This document shows, one piece after another, positions 8,161 through 17,923 of a stretch of 64,000 nucleotides of DNA. The stretch is taken from assembly GCF_020911925.1 (NCBI RefSeq), contig NZ_CP087134.1:558001-622000 (forward strand), read 5' to 3'. This DNA is from Flavobacterium cupriresistens (lineage in GTDB: Bacteria; Bacteroidota; Bacteroidia; Flavobacteriales; Flavobacteriaceae). Below the pieces are notes generated by a model. That model was not told the origin of the DNA. It worked only from the letters and a program-made list of their open reading frames with translations, and did not search any database. The stretch's first letter is position 1. Each line of letters opens with the position of its first letter. The translations under genes and the position numbers were made by a program.

Positions 8161-8328
8161 AACAACAGGAATTATTTAGAAATAAGACTTTTGTTTTTGA
8201 AAAAGGTTTAATTTGAAGATTCTGAGATACTGAATTACTATGCTATATCTAAGTCAATGTAATTCCTGTTTCTTTTGTCAATTTAGATTTCCTTTCATTC
8301 TCCTCTTTTAAAGAAGAAAAAAGTATTC

Positions 8329-8604
8329 TTAATCAAACATAAGAAACTCGTCTATAAATTCTTTTTCCTGATTAATGTATAAAAAATACTTTCCAGCCTC
8401 TTTCTCATCCAAGAGAAGATTTAATCTAATTTTGATACATGGAGTCGGTATAAAATCATGATCTATTAAAACCGAAATAGATTCTGGAACAATCGTATTA
8501 AACTCTCCTTGCTCATACTCTTTAATATCTATTCTCTTTAAATATTCAATTGCCAGATTATAATATTCGTTTTTATTTTCAATAATAAGCTCATTCAAGT
8601 CCAT
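8329..8604 (-). CDS. Small acidic protein of unknown function
   Basis: A 91-residue product starting MDLNELIIENK; an ATG 15 bases upstream is an alternative that would overlap the preceding gene. It is acidic and probably soluble, with no signal peptide or membrane segment, and ends EFIDEFLMFD. It begins immediately after the stop codon of the neighbouring small gene, so the two look like a two-gene unit. I do not recognise the family. Its size and charge would suit an immunity-type protein, but no toxin gene is seen nearby. Confidence 0.6.
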   Translation of the reverse strand: MDLNELIIENKNEYYNLAIEYLKRIDIKEYEQGEFNTIVPESISVLIDHDFIPTPCIKIRLNLLLDEKEAGKYFLYINQEKEFIDEFLMFD

Positions 8605-8605
8605 T

Positions 8606-8884
8606 TTATTTTGGTACAATGTTACAATTAACTACAATTTTATTCGCTTCTTCCAAAAACGCTGTAGCCAGCTTTTCATCTTCGATCTCTAAAATCACAC
8701 TACAATCATCCAAAAGCCGATCTGTATTTGTTTTTGAATTCATTAAAGAAATCCCAAGTTTCTCATTCTGTAATTTTGTCAAAGAAACTTTTTCCAACCC
8801 ATCTCTCCAACCTTCCATTATCACTTTTATCATAAAATTATTGATATCAAAAAAGCAGCTATCATTACAATAACTGCTTTTCAT
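8606..8884 (-). CDS. Small protein of unknown function
   Basis: A 92-residue product from the ATG at 8884; a GTG five codons upstream is a weaker alternative start. It has Cys residues at the N-terminus (YCNDSC) and a segment EKVSLTKLQNEKLGIS that is vaguely like the helical part of the ribosomal L7/L12 C-terminal domain; this likeness is only suggestive. It is immediately followed by another small gene with a one-base gap. The region between it and nrdA holds AAAATCTAAAATCT repeats. No function is assigned. Confidence 0.6.
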   Translation of the reverse strand: MKSSYCNDSCFFDINNFMIKVIMEGWRDGLEKVSLTKLQNEKLGISLMNSKTNTDRLLDDCSVILEIEDEKLATAFLEEANKIVVNCNIVPK

Positions 8885-8938
8885 TTTGTCTGATGACACT
8901 ATATTAAAAATCTAAAATCTCAGATCTAAAATCTAAAA

Positions 8939-11359
8939 TTAAGACCCACACATTTCGCAATCCTCAGGATCTGCTGCTTGTGCTTTAAGCAACATTGCTT
9001 TGTATTCTTCAACGCTAATAGGCTCTGTTTCCGAAGCTACAGTTACCGGTGCTGCTGTTGTAGACGCTGCTGGTGCTGTTTCTTCTTTTTTATCGTTGTT
9101 TAAGGTGAATTTAATCGCATCTACCGCAGATTTCGTTCTTAGGTAATACATTCCTGTTTTTAAACCTGATTGCCATGCGTAAAAGTGCATAGAAGTCAGT
9201 TTAGAAAAATTAGCATCCTGCATGAACAAGTTTAGCGATTGAGACTGGTCAATAAAGTACCCTCTCTGACGTGACATGTCTAAAATATCTTTCATAGACA
9301 TTTCCCAAACTGTTTTATACAATTCTTTGATATCCGCCGGAATTCCGTCAATGTTTTGGATAGATCCATTGTGACGCATGATTTCCTGTTTCAACGTTTC
9401 ATTCCAGATTCCCAGTTTTACTAAGTCTTCTAATAAATGTTTGTTTACCACGATAAACTCTCCTGAAAGTGTTCTTCTGGTGTAAATATTAGAAGTATAA
9501 GGCTCAAAAGCTTCGTTGTTTCCTAAGATCTGAGAAGTCGATGCGGTTGGCATTGGCGCTACTAATAAAGAGTTACGAACTCCATGTTCCATAACTTCTT
9601 TACGTAAAGAAGCCCAGTCCCAACGTCCTGACAATTCTTCGTCTTTCATTCCCCACAAATTGTATTGGAATTCTCCTTTAGAAATTGGAGATCCTTCAAA
9701 TGTAGAGTACGGCCCTTCCACTTTTGCCAATTCCATAGAAGCGGTAACGGCAGCAAAGTATAAAGTTTCGAAAATTTCGTGATTCAGCTGTTTTGCTTCG
9801 TCACTTGTAAAAGGCATTCTTAACATGATAAAAGCATCAGCCAATCCTTGAACTCCCAAACCAATTGGTCTGTGACGTACATTAGAATTTTCTGCTTCTT
9901 TTACCGGATAGTAATTTCTGTCAATTACTTTATTTAAATTCAAAGTTACACGTTTGGTAACATCAAATAATTTATCGTGATCAAATTTGCCGTTTTCAAC
10001 AAACATTGGCAATGAAATAGAAGCCAGGTTACAAACAGCAACTTCATCAGGAGAAGTGTACTCAATAATCTCCGTACATAAATTTGAAGAACGGATTGTT
10101 CCTAAATTCTTTTGATTCGATTTACGGTTAGCCGCATCTTTATACAACATGTACGGAAGTCCTGTTTCTACTTGAGACTCCAGGATTTTCTCCCAAATTT
10201 CTCTCGCTTTTACTGTTTTTCTTCCTTTTCCTTCTGCTTCATAACTTAAGTACAAAGCATCAAATTCTTCACTGTGTACTTCTGATAATCCAGGGCATTC
10301 GTTTGGACACATTAACGTCCACGTTGAATCTTCCTGAACTCTCTTCATGAATAAATCCGGAATCCACATTCCAAGGAATAAATCACGGGTTCTCATTTCT
10401 TCCTTACCGTGGTTTTTTCTTAAATCAAGGAAATCAAAAATGTCAGCATGCCAAGGTTCAATGTACATAGCAAAACTTCCTTTACGCTTTCCTCCACCTT
10501 GATCTACATAACGAGCTGTCATATCGTATACACGAAGCATTGGAACAATTCCGTTAGAAGTTCCATTAGTTCCGCTGATATAAGAACCTGTTGCTCTAAC
10601 ATTGTGAATCGCTAAACCAATTCCTCCTGCAGATTGCGAAATCTTAGCTGTTTGTTTCAAAGTATCGTAAATACCATCAATACTATCGTCTTTCATTGTC
10701 AATAAGAAACAAGAAGACATTTGAGGTTTTGGCGTTCCTGAATTAAACAAAGTTGGTGTAGCGTGCGTAAAGAATTTCTTAGACATCAACTCATATGTTT
10801 CAATCGCAGAAGCAATATCGTCTTTATGAATTCCGATAGAAACACGCATCAACATATGTTGTGGTCGCTCTACAATTTTACCGTTTATTTTTAATAGATA
10901 AGAACGCTCTAGTGTTTTAAATCCAAAATAATCGTAATTAAAATCACGGTTATAAATTATAGTTGAATCCAGAACCTGAGAATTATTCTTAATTACTTCG
11001 AAAACATCGTCTGCCAATAAAGGAGCTTCTTTTCCTGTTCTTGGATTAACGTAATGATACATATCCGACATCGTTTCTGAAAACGATTTTGTCGTATTAG
11101 AATGTAAATTAGAAACTGCGATTCGAGCTGCTAATTGCGCATAATCGGGATGTGTAATCGTCATAGAAGCAGCTGTTTCAGCAGCAAGATTATCCAATTC
11201 CGAAGTAGAAACACCATCATACAATCCTTCAATAACACGCATGGCTACTTTTACAGGATCTACAAGTTCATTCAAACCGTAACACAATTTTTTGATTCTG
11301 TCTGTAATTTTATCAAACATTACCGGCTCTTTACGTCCATCTCTTTTTATTACATACAT
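8939..11359 (-). CDS. nrdA: Ribonucleoside-diphosphate reductase, alpha subunit (class Ia)
   Basis: This 806-residue large subunit reduces ribonucleoside diphosphates to deoxyribonucleotides. It shows an N-terminal ATP-cone ([13 protein letters not shown]), the [16 protein letters not shown] and NLCTEI active-site segments, [19 protein letters not shown], and a C-terminal redox pair in CEMCGS. An Ala/Thr/Pro-rich flexible linker precedes the tail, as expected for a swinging arm that is re-reduced by thioredoxin. The ATP-cone implies allosteric control of overall activity by ATP and dATP. nrdB lies 263 bases upstream on the same strand. A weak hairpin (TTTTAGTG/CACTAAAA, 11583-11609) sits in the gap. 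Confidence 0.97.
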   Translation of the reverse strand: MYVIKRDGRKEPVMFDKITDRIKKLCYGLNELVDPVKVAMRVIEGLYDGVSTSELDNLAAETAASMTITHPDYAQLAARIAVSNLHSNTTKSFSETMSDMYHYVNPRTGKEAPLLADDVFEVIKNNSQVLDSTIIYNRDFNYDYFGFKTLERSYLLKINGKIVERPQHMLMRVSIGIHKDDIASAIETYELMSKKFFTHATPTLFNSGTPKPQMSSCFLLTMKDDSIDGIYDTLKQTAKISQSAGGIGLAIHNVRATGSYISGTNGTSNGIVPMLRVYDMTARYVDQGGGKRKGSFAMYIEPWHADIFDFLDLRKNHGKEEMRTRDLFLGMWIPDLFMKRVQEDSTWTLMCPNECPGLSEVHSEEFDALYLSYEAEGKGRKTVKAREIWEKILESQVETGLPYMLYKDAANRKSNQKNLGTIRSSNLCTEIIEYTSPDEVAVCNLASISLPMFVENGKFDHDKLFDVTKRVTLNLNKVIDRNYYPVKEAENSNVRHRPIGLGVQGLADAFIMLRMPFTSDEAKQLNHEIFETLYFAAVTASMELAKVEGPYSTFEGSPISKGEFQYNLWGMKDEELSGRWDWASLRKEVMEHGVRNSLLVAPMPTASTSQILGNNEAFEPYTSNIYTRRTLSGEFIVVNKHLLEDLVKLGIWNETLKQEIMRHNGSIQNIDGIPADIKELYKTVWEMSMKDILDMSRQRGYFIDQSQSLNLFMQDANFSKLTSMHFYAWQSGLKTGMYYLRTKSAVDAIKFTLNNDKKEETAPAASTTAAPVTVASETEPISVEEYKAMLLKAQAADPEDCEMCGS

Positions 11360-11622
11360 AAGCTTACTTTTTTATTGTTATTGAAAAAATGAAAGACATT
11401 GGAATAACGAATTCCAATACTTAAACATTGTGTGTTTTATTATTTTATTTTGAGAATTACAGGATTCTCAATAGTTAGCTGATTCCAATTTGAAAAACAA
11501 ATTGAAATTGAGTTAAAATAATTGAATCCTCGATTTGGAAAAGGAGTTCAATCTTAAAAATACGTTATAAAAATTTCATCATTTTTAGTGTGTTGGGGTG
11601 CCACTAAAATTATTCTTGTTGT

Positions 11623-12636
11623 TTAAAAATCTGCATCAAAGCTAATTTTCTGAGAATCACTATCTCCGCCTGAACCACTATTCATAACTCCGGCTTTTTG
11701 ATATTCTGAAACCCTTTTTTCGAAGAAATTGGTTTTACCTTGTAAAGAGATCATGTCCATGAAGTCAAATGGATTTGCAGATCCATAAACTCTTTCACAA
11801 CCTAACTCTACAAGTAGTCTGTCTGCAACAAATTCCAAATATTGTGTCATTAAAGTAGCGTTCATACCGATCAAACTTACCGGAAGAGATTCTGTAACAA
11901 ACTCTCTTTCGATACTTAAGGCATCTACTATAATTTCTTTAATTCTGTCTTTTGGAACTTTGTTTATCAAATGGTGATTGTGCAAATGCACTGCAAAATC
12001 ACAATGTACACCTTCGTCACGAGAGATTAGTTCGTTAGAAAATGTTAAACCTGGCATTAATCCACGTTTTTTCAACCAGAAAATAGAGCAAAAAGCACCT
12101 GAGAAAAATATTCCTTCAACAGCTGCAAAAGCAATAAGTCTTTCTGCAAACGAATCCGATTCGATCCATTTCAAAGCCCACTCTGCTTTTTTAGCAATAG
12201 CAGGGAAAACTTCTAAGGCATTAAACAACTCCGCTTTTTCTGCTTCGTCTTTTACATAAGTATCAATTAGAAGAGAATAGGTTTCGCTGTGAATGTTTTC
12301 CATCATGATTTGAAAACCATAAAAGAATTTAGCTTCAGCATATTGTACTTCGTTTACAAAATTCTCTGCAAGGTTTTCGTTTACAATTCCGTCAGAAGCA
12401 GCAAAAAAGGCTAAAATGTGTTTTACAAAATAACGTTCCTCATCTGACAATTTATTATTCCAGTCATTTAAATCCTGATGTAAATCGATTTCTTCTGCCG
12501 TCCAAAAACTAGCTTCCATCTTCTTATACCAATCCCAAATATCGTGGTGTTTGATAGGAAAAATTACGAAACGATTTTTATTTTCTTGCAATATTGGCTC
12601 GACTTGTGACATGGCTTTTATGTTTAATTTCTGCAC
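11623..12636 (-). CDS. nrdB: Ribonucleoside-diphosphate reductase, beta subunit (class Ia)
   Basis: This 337-residue small subunit houses the diiron centre and tyrosyl radical. The radical tyrosine is most likely Tyr120 in HSETYSLLI. Carboxylate and histidine ligands are visible in [21 protein letters not shown] and [11 protein letters not shown]. The C-terminus SFDADF fits the peptide that docks onto the alpha subunit. It precedes nrdA on the same strand, so the pair is probably one transcription unit or two closely coordinated ones. No NrdR box was identified upstream. Confidence 0.97.
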   Translation of the reverse strand: MQKLNIKAMSQVEPILQENKNRFVIFPIKHHDIWDWYKKMEASFWTAEEIDLHQDLNDWNNKLSDEERYFVKHILAFFAASDGIVNENLAENFVNEVQYAEAKFFYGFQIMMENIHSETYSLLIDTYVKDEAEKAELFNALEVFPAIAKKAEWALKWIESDSFAERLIAFAAVEGIFFSGAFCSIFWLKKRGLMPGLTFSNELISRDEGVHCDFAVHLHNHHLINKVPKDRIKEIIVDALSIEREFVTESLPVSLIGMNATLMTQYLEFVADRLLVELGCERVYGSANPFDFMDMISLQGKTNFFEKRVSEYQKAGVMNSGSGGDSDSQKISFDADF

Positions 12637-12948
12637 TCTTTTTTTACTTATTCAGTAGAGTACAAAGATTGTCATTTGTAGCCAAAAATAAAAGCCAAAC
12701 TTATTCACAATCGGGCGTAGTTTTTAACAACAGTCAAAAAGTAGGATATTTTTCATACAAGTGTTAAAATATTGTAAATGAGTATTTTAAAACCCATATC
12801 AAGAGCCCGCACGCCCATAAAACATAGACTTTTAATTTAAAAAAACAAGGAAATTAGGATTGTTTTTTAAACTTTTTTCAATCGTTACTTTTGCTTTTTT
12901 CGATCCATTTAGAAGCATTTCTCAGCAATAGTAAAGGCTGCCGAATTT
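12637..12948. other. Gene-free stretch between nrdB and the DUF3109 gene
   Basis: No gene or clear structure is seen in these 312 bases. Minus-strand sequence near 12665-12680 contains ATCTTTG, which resembles part of a -7 element for nrdB, but no TTTG lies at the right distance. It is AT-rich and low in repeats compared with other gaps here. Confidence 0.5.
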
Positions 12949-13518
12949 TTATGAATTTTTAAGCTCTTGTGCTACTTTTTCAAGTTCCATATACCAGTCT
13001 TCTCCAAAGCGACGAATCAAGGCTTCTTTGACAAATTTATAAACCGGAACTTCTAACTCTTTACCCAAAGAACAGGCATCGTCACAAATTTCCCATTTAT
13101 CATAATTAACTGCTGCAAACTCTGTAAAATCTTTTACACGAATTGGATATAAATGGCAAGAAACCGGTTTTTTCCAATCTACGATTCCTTGATTATAAGC
13201 TTGCTCGATTCCGCAAAGAGCGGTTTTTCCGTCAAAAATAACGTAAGCACAATCTTTATTGTCGATTAATGGTGTTTCAAGATCACCATCAGTTCCTTTT
13301 ACCCAGGTTCCCTGCGCTTCAATGGCTGCAATCCCTTCTTTTCTCAAAAAAGGTTTTACCTTATCGTAAATATCTTCTAAAATTTTTGTCTCTGCTTCAC
13401 TTAAAGGTGCCCCCGCATCTCCATCGACACAACACGCCCCTTTGCAAGCTGACAAGTTGCACACAAATTCTTTTTCAAGAATATCTTCTGAAATAATGGT
13501 TTTTCCTAATTGAAACAT
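12949..13518 (-). CDS. DUF3109 family protein (cysteine-rich)
   Basis: A 189-residue product from the ATG at 13518 ([12 protein letters not shown]). The frame is open further upstream, but a perfect -7 element at 13548-13555 places transcription initiation inside that extension, so the shorter start is preferred. Cysteines cluster as [11 protein letters not shown] near the N-terminus, with CHLYPIR and CDDAC further on. This pattern is typical of DUF3109 and of related metal- or Fe-S-binding YkgJ-like proteins. The biochemical role is unknown. It appears to be a single-gene unit. Confidence 0.88.
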   Translation of the reverse strand: MFQLGKTIISEDILEKEFVCNLSACKGACCVDGDAGAPLSEAETKILEDIYDKVKPFLRKEGIAAIEAQGTWVKGTDGDLETPLIDNKDCAYVIFDGKTALCGIEQAYNQGIVDWKKPVSCHLYPIRVKDFTEFAAVNYDKWEICDDACSLGKELEVPVYKFVKEALIRRFGEDWYMELEKVAQELKNS

Positions 13519-13547
13519 GATACTAAAAATACTGAATTTATAAAGTG

Positions 13548-13555
13548 CAAAGATA
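13548..13555 (-). promoter_or_regulatory. -7 promoter element of the DUF3109 gene
   Basis: On the minus strand TATCTTTG matches TAnnTTTG exactly, about 30 bases before the chosen ATG. No TTG lies at the usual distance upstream. It decides the start of this gene. Confidence 0.55.
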
Positions 13556-13738
13556 GTCAAACTATCTTGATGTCTGTGCGATAAATCCAAAGCAAAAATA
13601 ATCCCTGCATTTCACCTACAAATCAACAAAACAAATCGTGAAATGTTATAAATATCACTTTTTTAATCTAAAAAACATGTTTTTATAACAAAAATACAGG
13701 ATTAGATTTTAAACAATAAAAGCCCTAACTTTATTATT

Positions 13739-13746
13739 TACATTTG
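13739..13746 (+). promoter_or_regulatory. -7 promoter element of the MarC-family gene
   Basis: TACATTTG is a perfect TAnnTTTG, 30 bases before the ATG at 13777. No TTG/TTTG is present 17-23 bases upstream. Confidence 0.55.
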
Positions 13747-13776
13747 CACCACATTTAACCTCTAAACAAATAAGGC

Positions 13777-14355
13777 ATGTTAGAAATTGATTTTAAGGAA
13801 ATTATCACTGTTGGAATGGTACTTTTTGCAGTAATTGATATCGTGGGATCTATTCCGATCATTGTAAATTTAAGAGCAAAGGTTGGCCACATCGAATCTG
13901 AAAAAGCTTCTCTTGTTGCCGGAATCATCATGATTGTTTTCCTTTTCGTCGGAGAAGGCTTCCTTAACATTATAGGTATTGATGTGCATTCTTTTGCCGT
14001 TGCAGGTTCGTTTGTCTTATTCTTTCTTGCCTTAGAGATGATTTTAGGAATCCGTATTTATCGTGACGAAGAACCGGGATCAGCTTCTATTGTTCCTTTG
14101 GCTTTTCCACTGATTGCAGGAGCCGGAACGATGACGACTTTACTTTCTTTACGCTCACAATTTCACACCATCAACATTATTATAGCCATTGTACTGAATA
14201 TCATCTTAGTATATATTGTTTTGAAATCATCTAAAAAAATCGAAACTTTATTAGGAGAAAATGGACTTGGAGTGGTTCGCAAGACATTTGGAGTGATCCT
14301 TTTAGCTATTGCTGTTAAATTATTCGCCGCTAATGTTAAAGGTTTGTTCGTCTAA
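13777..14355 (+). CDS. MarC family integral membrane protein
   Basis: This 192-residue inner-membrane protein has about six hydrophobic segments and the MarC/YhgN features, including DIVGSIPIIVNLR near the start and PLAFPLIAGAGTMTT in the middle. Despite the historical name, a role in multiple antibiotic resistance has not been supported for the family, and its substrate is unknown. It is preceded by its own perfect -7 element and followed by a short membrane-protein gene on the same strand, 104 bases away. Confidence 0.9.
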   Translation: MLEIDFKEIITVGMVLFAVIDIVGSIPIIVNLRAKVGHIESEKASLVAGIIMIVFLFVGEGFLNIIGIDVHSFAVAGSFVLFFLALEMILGIRIYRDEEPGSASIVPLAFPLIAGAGTMTTLLSLRSQFHTINIIIAIVLNIILVYIVLKSSKKIETLLGENGLGVVRKTFGVILLAIAVKLFAANVKGLFV

Positions 14356-14459
14356 CAGATATTTTTATAAATTTACCCCATAAAATTTAAAACAAGTGGT
14401 TTTACAGCATGCATTGCAGTAAAATTTCATTTTGTTATTTTAGACAAACAAACAGCCAT

Positions 14460-14660
14460 ATGAAAATTTTCACTTCAATCTTAGTGCTTTTAGCATTAGC
14501 TTTAATTGTTTTTAATATTACGTTATTGGACTTTAAGAATCCTTTTCAAGGAGACAGTGCGGTAGCTTTTATTGGAATCGCAGCTTCATTTTGCGCCGTT
14601 TTGATTCTTTTGATTTTTAGAATTTCCAAAAAAATCGAAGAAAAAACAAATGGCAGATAG
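14460..14660 (+). CDS. Small two-helix membrane protein
   Basis: A 66-residue product from the ATG at 14460 (MKIFTSILVLLALAL). An in-frame upstream ATG at 14409 would add a Cys-rich stretch in front of a good membrane start and is less likely. Two hydrophobic segments (residues 4-22 and 36-54) and a basic tail (RISKKIEEKTNGR) predict a membrane hairpin with a cytoplasmic C-terminus. It ends four bases before the oxidoreductase start at 14665, suggesting co-transcription. No function is known to me. Confidence 0.75.
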   Translation: MKIFTSILVLLALALIVFNITLLDFKNPFQGDSAVAFIGIAASFCAVLILLIFRISKKIEEKTNGR

Positions 14661-14664
14661 TAAT

Positions 14665-15270
14665 ATGTTTGACACTTTAATTATCGGCGGAGGCGTTTCA
14701 GGTATCTCTTGCGCTCTCGTTTTAGGATCAGCTAAAAACAAAGCTTTTGTTACCGATAAAAAAATAGGGATTTTCACACATCAAAAAAATTCTTCTTTAC
14801 AGGAGGCTATCTTCTATAATGCTTACGGTATATCTCCTGGTAAACTAGGTTCAGAATTACTTTTTGAAAGCACACAGGACTTAGCTCAAAGCTACCCACA
14901 CATTACACAGATTCCAAACGAAAAAGTAATCAAAGTTGAAGGAGCTTATCCTGAATTTACGGTTACAACAAATAAAAGCACGTACCAAACCAAAAGCATT
15001 GTTATTGGAATTGGTTCTGCCAATACTTTTGACATTGAAGGTTTACTGCAGTACATTGAACCTCACAAAAAAGCACTTCCTGAGAAACAACGCATTCAGC
15101 TTAAAAATGACGATCATAAAGTAACAGATGGTATTTATGTGATCGGAACTTTAGCAGGCTGGAGAAGTCAATTGGCAATAGCAGCCGGAAGTGGCGCCGC
15201 CGTTGCTACAGATATTCTTACTTTATGGAATAATGGTGTGCAGACTCATGCACATGATAGTATTCGATAG
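14665..15270 (+). CDS. FAD-dependent oxidoreductase, thioredoxin-reductase-like
   Basis: A 201-residue flavoprotein starting MFDTLIIGGGVSG, a dinucleotide-binding GxGxxG loop. An ATG five codons earlier overlaps the preceding gene and is an alternative. The C-terminus carries GIYVIGTLAGWRSQLAIAAGSG, the FAD-binding segment typical of thioredoxin reductase-like proteins. At about 200 residues it is much shorter than thioredoxin reductase (about 310); the NAD(P)-binding domain and the CxxC pair are missing. It probably reacts with a partner protein or small molecule, but the substrate is unknown. Confidence 0.82.
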   Translation: MFDTLIIGGGVSGISCALVLGSAKNKAFVTDKKIGIFTHQKNSSLQEAIFYNAYGISPGKLGSELLFESTQDLAQSYPHITQIPNEKVIKVEGAYPEFTVTTNKSTYQTKSIVIGIGSANTFDIEGLLQYIEPHKKALPEKQRIQLKNDDHKVTDGIYVIGTLAGWRSQLAIAAGSGAAVATDILTLWNNGVQTHAHDSIR

Positions 15271-15526
15271 AGATACAACTTTCTTATGCTTAACCGCAAG
15301 GGTCGCGGTGATTTACGCAAGGTTCGCAAAGGTTTTTTATGCACGCTGATTCTACAGATTTAGCAGATTTACTTGTTTCAGAATAATCGAAACGCTGCCT
15401 TTTTTGCTTTCTTCTCTTAAAAAAATAATCCGCTAAATCTGCAAAATTTGCGAGAAAAACCTAATCACAAGTTTTTAAGATTTATTTCCCTAAGAATAAA
15501 GCGCTACAAAAATCCTTATTCAGAGC
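15271..15526. repeat. Intergenic repeats between convergent genes
   Basis: The gap holds CGCAAGG-type and CAGATTTAGCAGATTT-type simple repeats (15296-15372) with a partial mirror near 15428-15450. No gene is supported. Such sequence belongs to the dispersed repeat families seen elsewhere in the window. Confidence 0.5.
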
Positions 15527-15892
15527 TTACTTTAGTTCTGTACAGCTACCGGCAATTACTTTTAAACCTTCTTCGAATTGTTTCCAAACCCGAATGTATC
15601 GAAAAACACCATCAAAAGGCTGATTATTGTAGGCTCCTTTAAGCAAAACGGAAACACTGACAACAGCTGTATCTTCAATAACATTAATCAGTTGATCCGA
15701 CGCTTCAATAACCTCAATTTTCATTAAACCGGAACGATACGAATTCAAATCAAACTCTTTAGTGATCGTCTGTCCGCCAGGTAAATTAAAAAGCAAGTCA
15801 TCATGCAACATTCTTTCTAAAGCAGATACATCTGCATTTTTAACCGCCAATAAAAGTTCAATCTCTGCATTTACAACATTGCTATCTTCCAT
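15527..15892 (-). CDS. DUF4440 / SnoaL-like (NTF2 fold) protein
   Basis: This 121-residue protein has the pattern of the NTF2-like cone fold: an N-terminal helix pair (EIELLLAVKNADVSALERML), a short DDLLFNLPGG segment and a closing strand pattern with FRYIRVWKQ. Families of this type include ketosteroid isomerase-like enzymes, polyketide cyclases and non-catalytic subunits; no catalytic residues can be assigned with confidence. It follows the C-terminal processing protease gene on the same strand with a 16-base gap, so it may be the last gene of that operon. Confidence 0.8.
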   Translation of the reverse strand: MEDSNVVNAEIELLLAVKNADVSALERMLHDDLLFNLPGGQTITKEFDLNSYRSGLMKIEVIEASDQLINVIEDTAVVSVSVLLKGAYNNQPFDGVFRYIRVWKQFEEGLKVIAGSCTELK

Positions 15893-15908
15893 AAAAAAAG
15901 AGTTTAAG

Positions 15909-17486
15909 TTACTTTTTTGAGTTCAAAACTGCTTTGACCATGGCATCATCTTTTAGAATCACATTATAATAATACAATTCACCGTACAATTGACGGGCAA
16001 ACTCCGCCGTGATATAACGATTTACCAATGCCTTGGTTTTATCTAATTTCAGATCTAAACCTGTGGCCAGAATGTAATTTTTAAATTTTTTAAAATACAC
16101 ATCTGAGTCTTTCATTTTTACCAAAAACTCATTAAAATGAAGTCCAGCAAAAGTATTTCTGTTTTTATCAAGTTCCTCAAAAACAAAATGCCCTACGATT
16201 CCGGTTTGAAGCAGATAAGCTACGTTTTCATTTCCGTGCTCTGCTTCCATCGGTACAAAAACATCCGGAACGATTCCGCCACCACCGTATACAATTTTTC
16301 CTTTTGGCGTTTTAAATTTTAAGGTATCGGCTATTTTTATGCTGTCTTTCGCATAAAGTTCACCTGATTTAATACGATCTTCGGACTCCTTGTAATATTC
16401 TTCATTTCCTTTTTTATAAGGCTTCTGAATCGATCTTCCGGTTGGTGTATAATATCTCGCTACCGTCAACCTTACGGCTGATCCGTCGTTGAAATCCATT
16501 TCGCGTTGCACCAATCCTTTTCCGAAAGAACGACGACCTACAATAGTTCCACGATCATTGTCCTGAAGTGCTCCGGCCAGAATTTCACTTGCTGACGCAC
16601 TGTTTTCGTTAATCAGAACGTACACTTTACCGTTTTCAAAACTTCCTCCTTTATTGGCGAATGTTTTTTCGGTAGATCCATTTTTGCTTTTGGTAAAAAC
16701 AATCAGTTGTTTGTCTTTTAAAAACTCATCACCAATAGCCACGGCTTCTTCCATATAACCGCCTCCATTATCACGAAGATCAATTATCAGGGATTGGATT
16801 CCTTTTTGCTGTAAACGGGTTAAACCTGTTTTGAATTCTTTATAAGTTGTTTCCGCAAAACGGTTAATTTTTATATAACCCGTACTTTTATCAAGCAATA
16901 TAGAGGCATCGACACTTTTTATTGGAATGATATCTCTTTTAATTTTAAACTTAAGTTTCTTTTGCTCCGATTTTCTAAAAACGGTCAATTCAATTTCAGA
17001 ACCTTTTATTCCTTTTAGTTTCGAAAACAAACTGTCAGAAGGTAGTCTTCTGCCAAATAATTTCGTTTTACCGGCAAATAAAATCCGGTCGCCCGATTTT
17101 AATCCGGCTTTTGCTGAAGGTCCGTTCTCAACAGGTCTGATGATCGCAACGGAATCTTTGTACATATAAAAATTAATTCCGATACCCACAAAATCACCTT
17201 TCATGCTTTCAGCCACTTCTGCTTGTTCTGTTGGCGGAATGTAAACGGAATGCGGATCTAATTTTGAAAGGATATTATCGACCGTCAAGTTTACGATCGA
17301 GTCGGTATTCACACTGTCAACATACTCATTATTGATAAAATCAATAAGTTTGTTGAGTTTTGTTTTGGAGTAATTTCTAGCCAACAGCTGATCCTCTACG
17401 GGAGCATTCATCAGGCTTCCTAGAACTATGCCAAGAGCAAAAACAGCTCCTACAACAATGGGTAAGTATTTTGAATTAAATTTCAT
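15909..17486 (-). CDS. Carboxy-terminal processing protease, S41 family
   Basis: This 525-residue envelope protease has an N-terminal hydrophobic anchor (residues 8-27), a PDZ domain (about 90-180) and the S41 catalytic region. The Ser-Lys dyad is likely Ser298 in NENSASASE and Lys323 in SFGKG. Such enzymes cut substrates from the C-terminus in the periplasm. A long C-terminal tail (about 420-525), predicted to be helical, follows. The start codon directly abuts the stop of the dCMP deaminase gene, so the two are co-transcribed. Its natural substrate cannot be read from the sequence. Confidence 0.93.
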   Translation of the reverse strand: MKFNSKYLPIVVGAVFALGIVLGSLMNAPVEDQLLARNYSKTKLNKLIDFINNEYVDSVNTDSIVNLTVDNILSKLDPHSVYIPPTEQAEVAESMKGDFVGIGINFYMYKDSVAIIRPVENGPSAKAGLKSGDRILFAGKTKLFGRRLPSDSLFSKLKGIKGSEIELTVFRKSEQKKLKFKIKRDIIPIKSVDASILLDKSTGYIKINRFAETTYKEFKTGLTRLQQKGIQSLIIDLRDNGGGYMEEAVAIGDEFLKDKQLIVFTKSKNGSTEKTFANKGGSFENGKVYVLINENSASASEILAGALQDNDRGTIVGRRSFGKGLVQREMDFNDGSAVRLTVARYYTPTGRSIQKPYKKGNEEYYKESEDRIKSGELYAKDSIKIADTLKFKTPKGKIVYGGGGIVPDVFVPMEAEHGNENVAYLLQTGIVGHFVFEELDKNRNTFAGLHFNEFLVKMKDSDVYFKKFKNYILATGLDLKLDKTKALVNRYITAEFARQLYGELYYYNVILKDDAMVKAVLNSKK

Positions 17487-17918
17487 CTATTCTTCTAAAA
17501 CGGGAATATGTAATACTTCTACACCTGCTTTTATTAAAAATTGAATTCCGGAATCGTCACGGTAACCATTCTGATAAACTACTCTTTTGATTCCGGACTG
17601 ATGGATTAATTTACTGCATTCTTTACAAGGAGACAACGTGATATACAAGGTTGCTCCTTCGCAAGATTGTGTTGATCTGGCTACTTTCAGAATGGCATTG
17701 GCCTCAGCATGTAAAACATCCCAGCGCGTCAAACCTTCTTCATCTTCGCAGCAATTTTCAAATCCCGATGGTGTTCCGTTGTAACCATCAGAAATAATCA
17801 TCCGGTCTTTTACGATAATAGCTCCTACCTGCTTGCGTTTACAATAAGAGAGCAAACTCCATTCTTTGGCAATTCGCAAATACGCTTTATCGTATTTATT
17901 TATTTTTTTTAATTCCAT
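17487..17918 (-). CDS. Deoxycytidylate (dCMP) deaminase
   Basis: This 143-residue zinc enzyme of the cytidine deaminase superfamily converts dCMP to dUMP, the precursor of dTMP. Zinc ligands are His70 in HAEANAIL with catalytic Glu72, and Cys98 and Cys101 in SPCKECS. The YNGTPSGF segment matches the dCMP-binding loop of ComEB-type enzymes. It lies 5 bases after a HupE-like gene and directly before the S41 protease. That arrangement looks like a run of tightly packed genes and not a functional pathway. Confidence 0.92.
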   Translation of the reverse strand: MELKKINKYDKAYLRIAKEWSLLSYCKRKQVGAIIVKDRMIISDGYNGTPSGFENCCEDEEGLTRWDVLHAEANAILKVARSTQSCEGATLYITLSPCKECSKLIHQSGIKRVVYQNGYRDDSGIQFLIKAGVEVLHIPVLEE

Positions 17919-17923
17919 TTATT

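Noticed and set aside
12637..12948. NrdR boxes upstream of nrdB
   Set aside because: No pair of ACACWATATATWGTGT-like sites was found.
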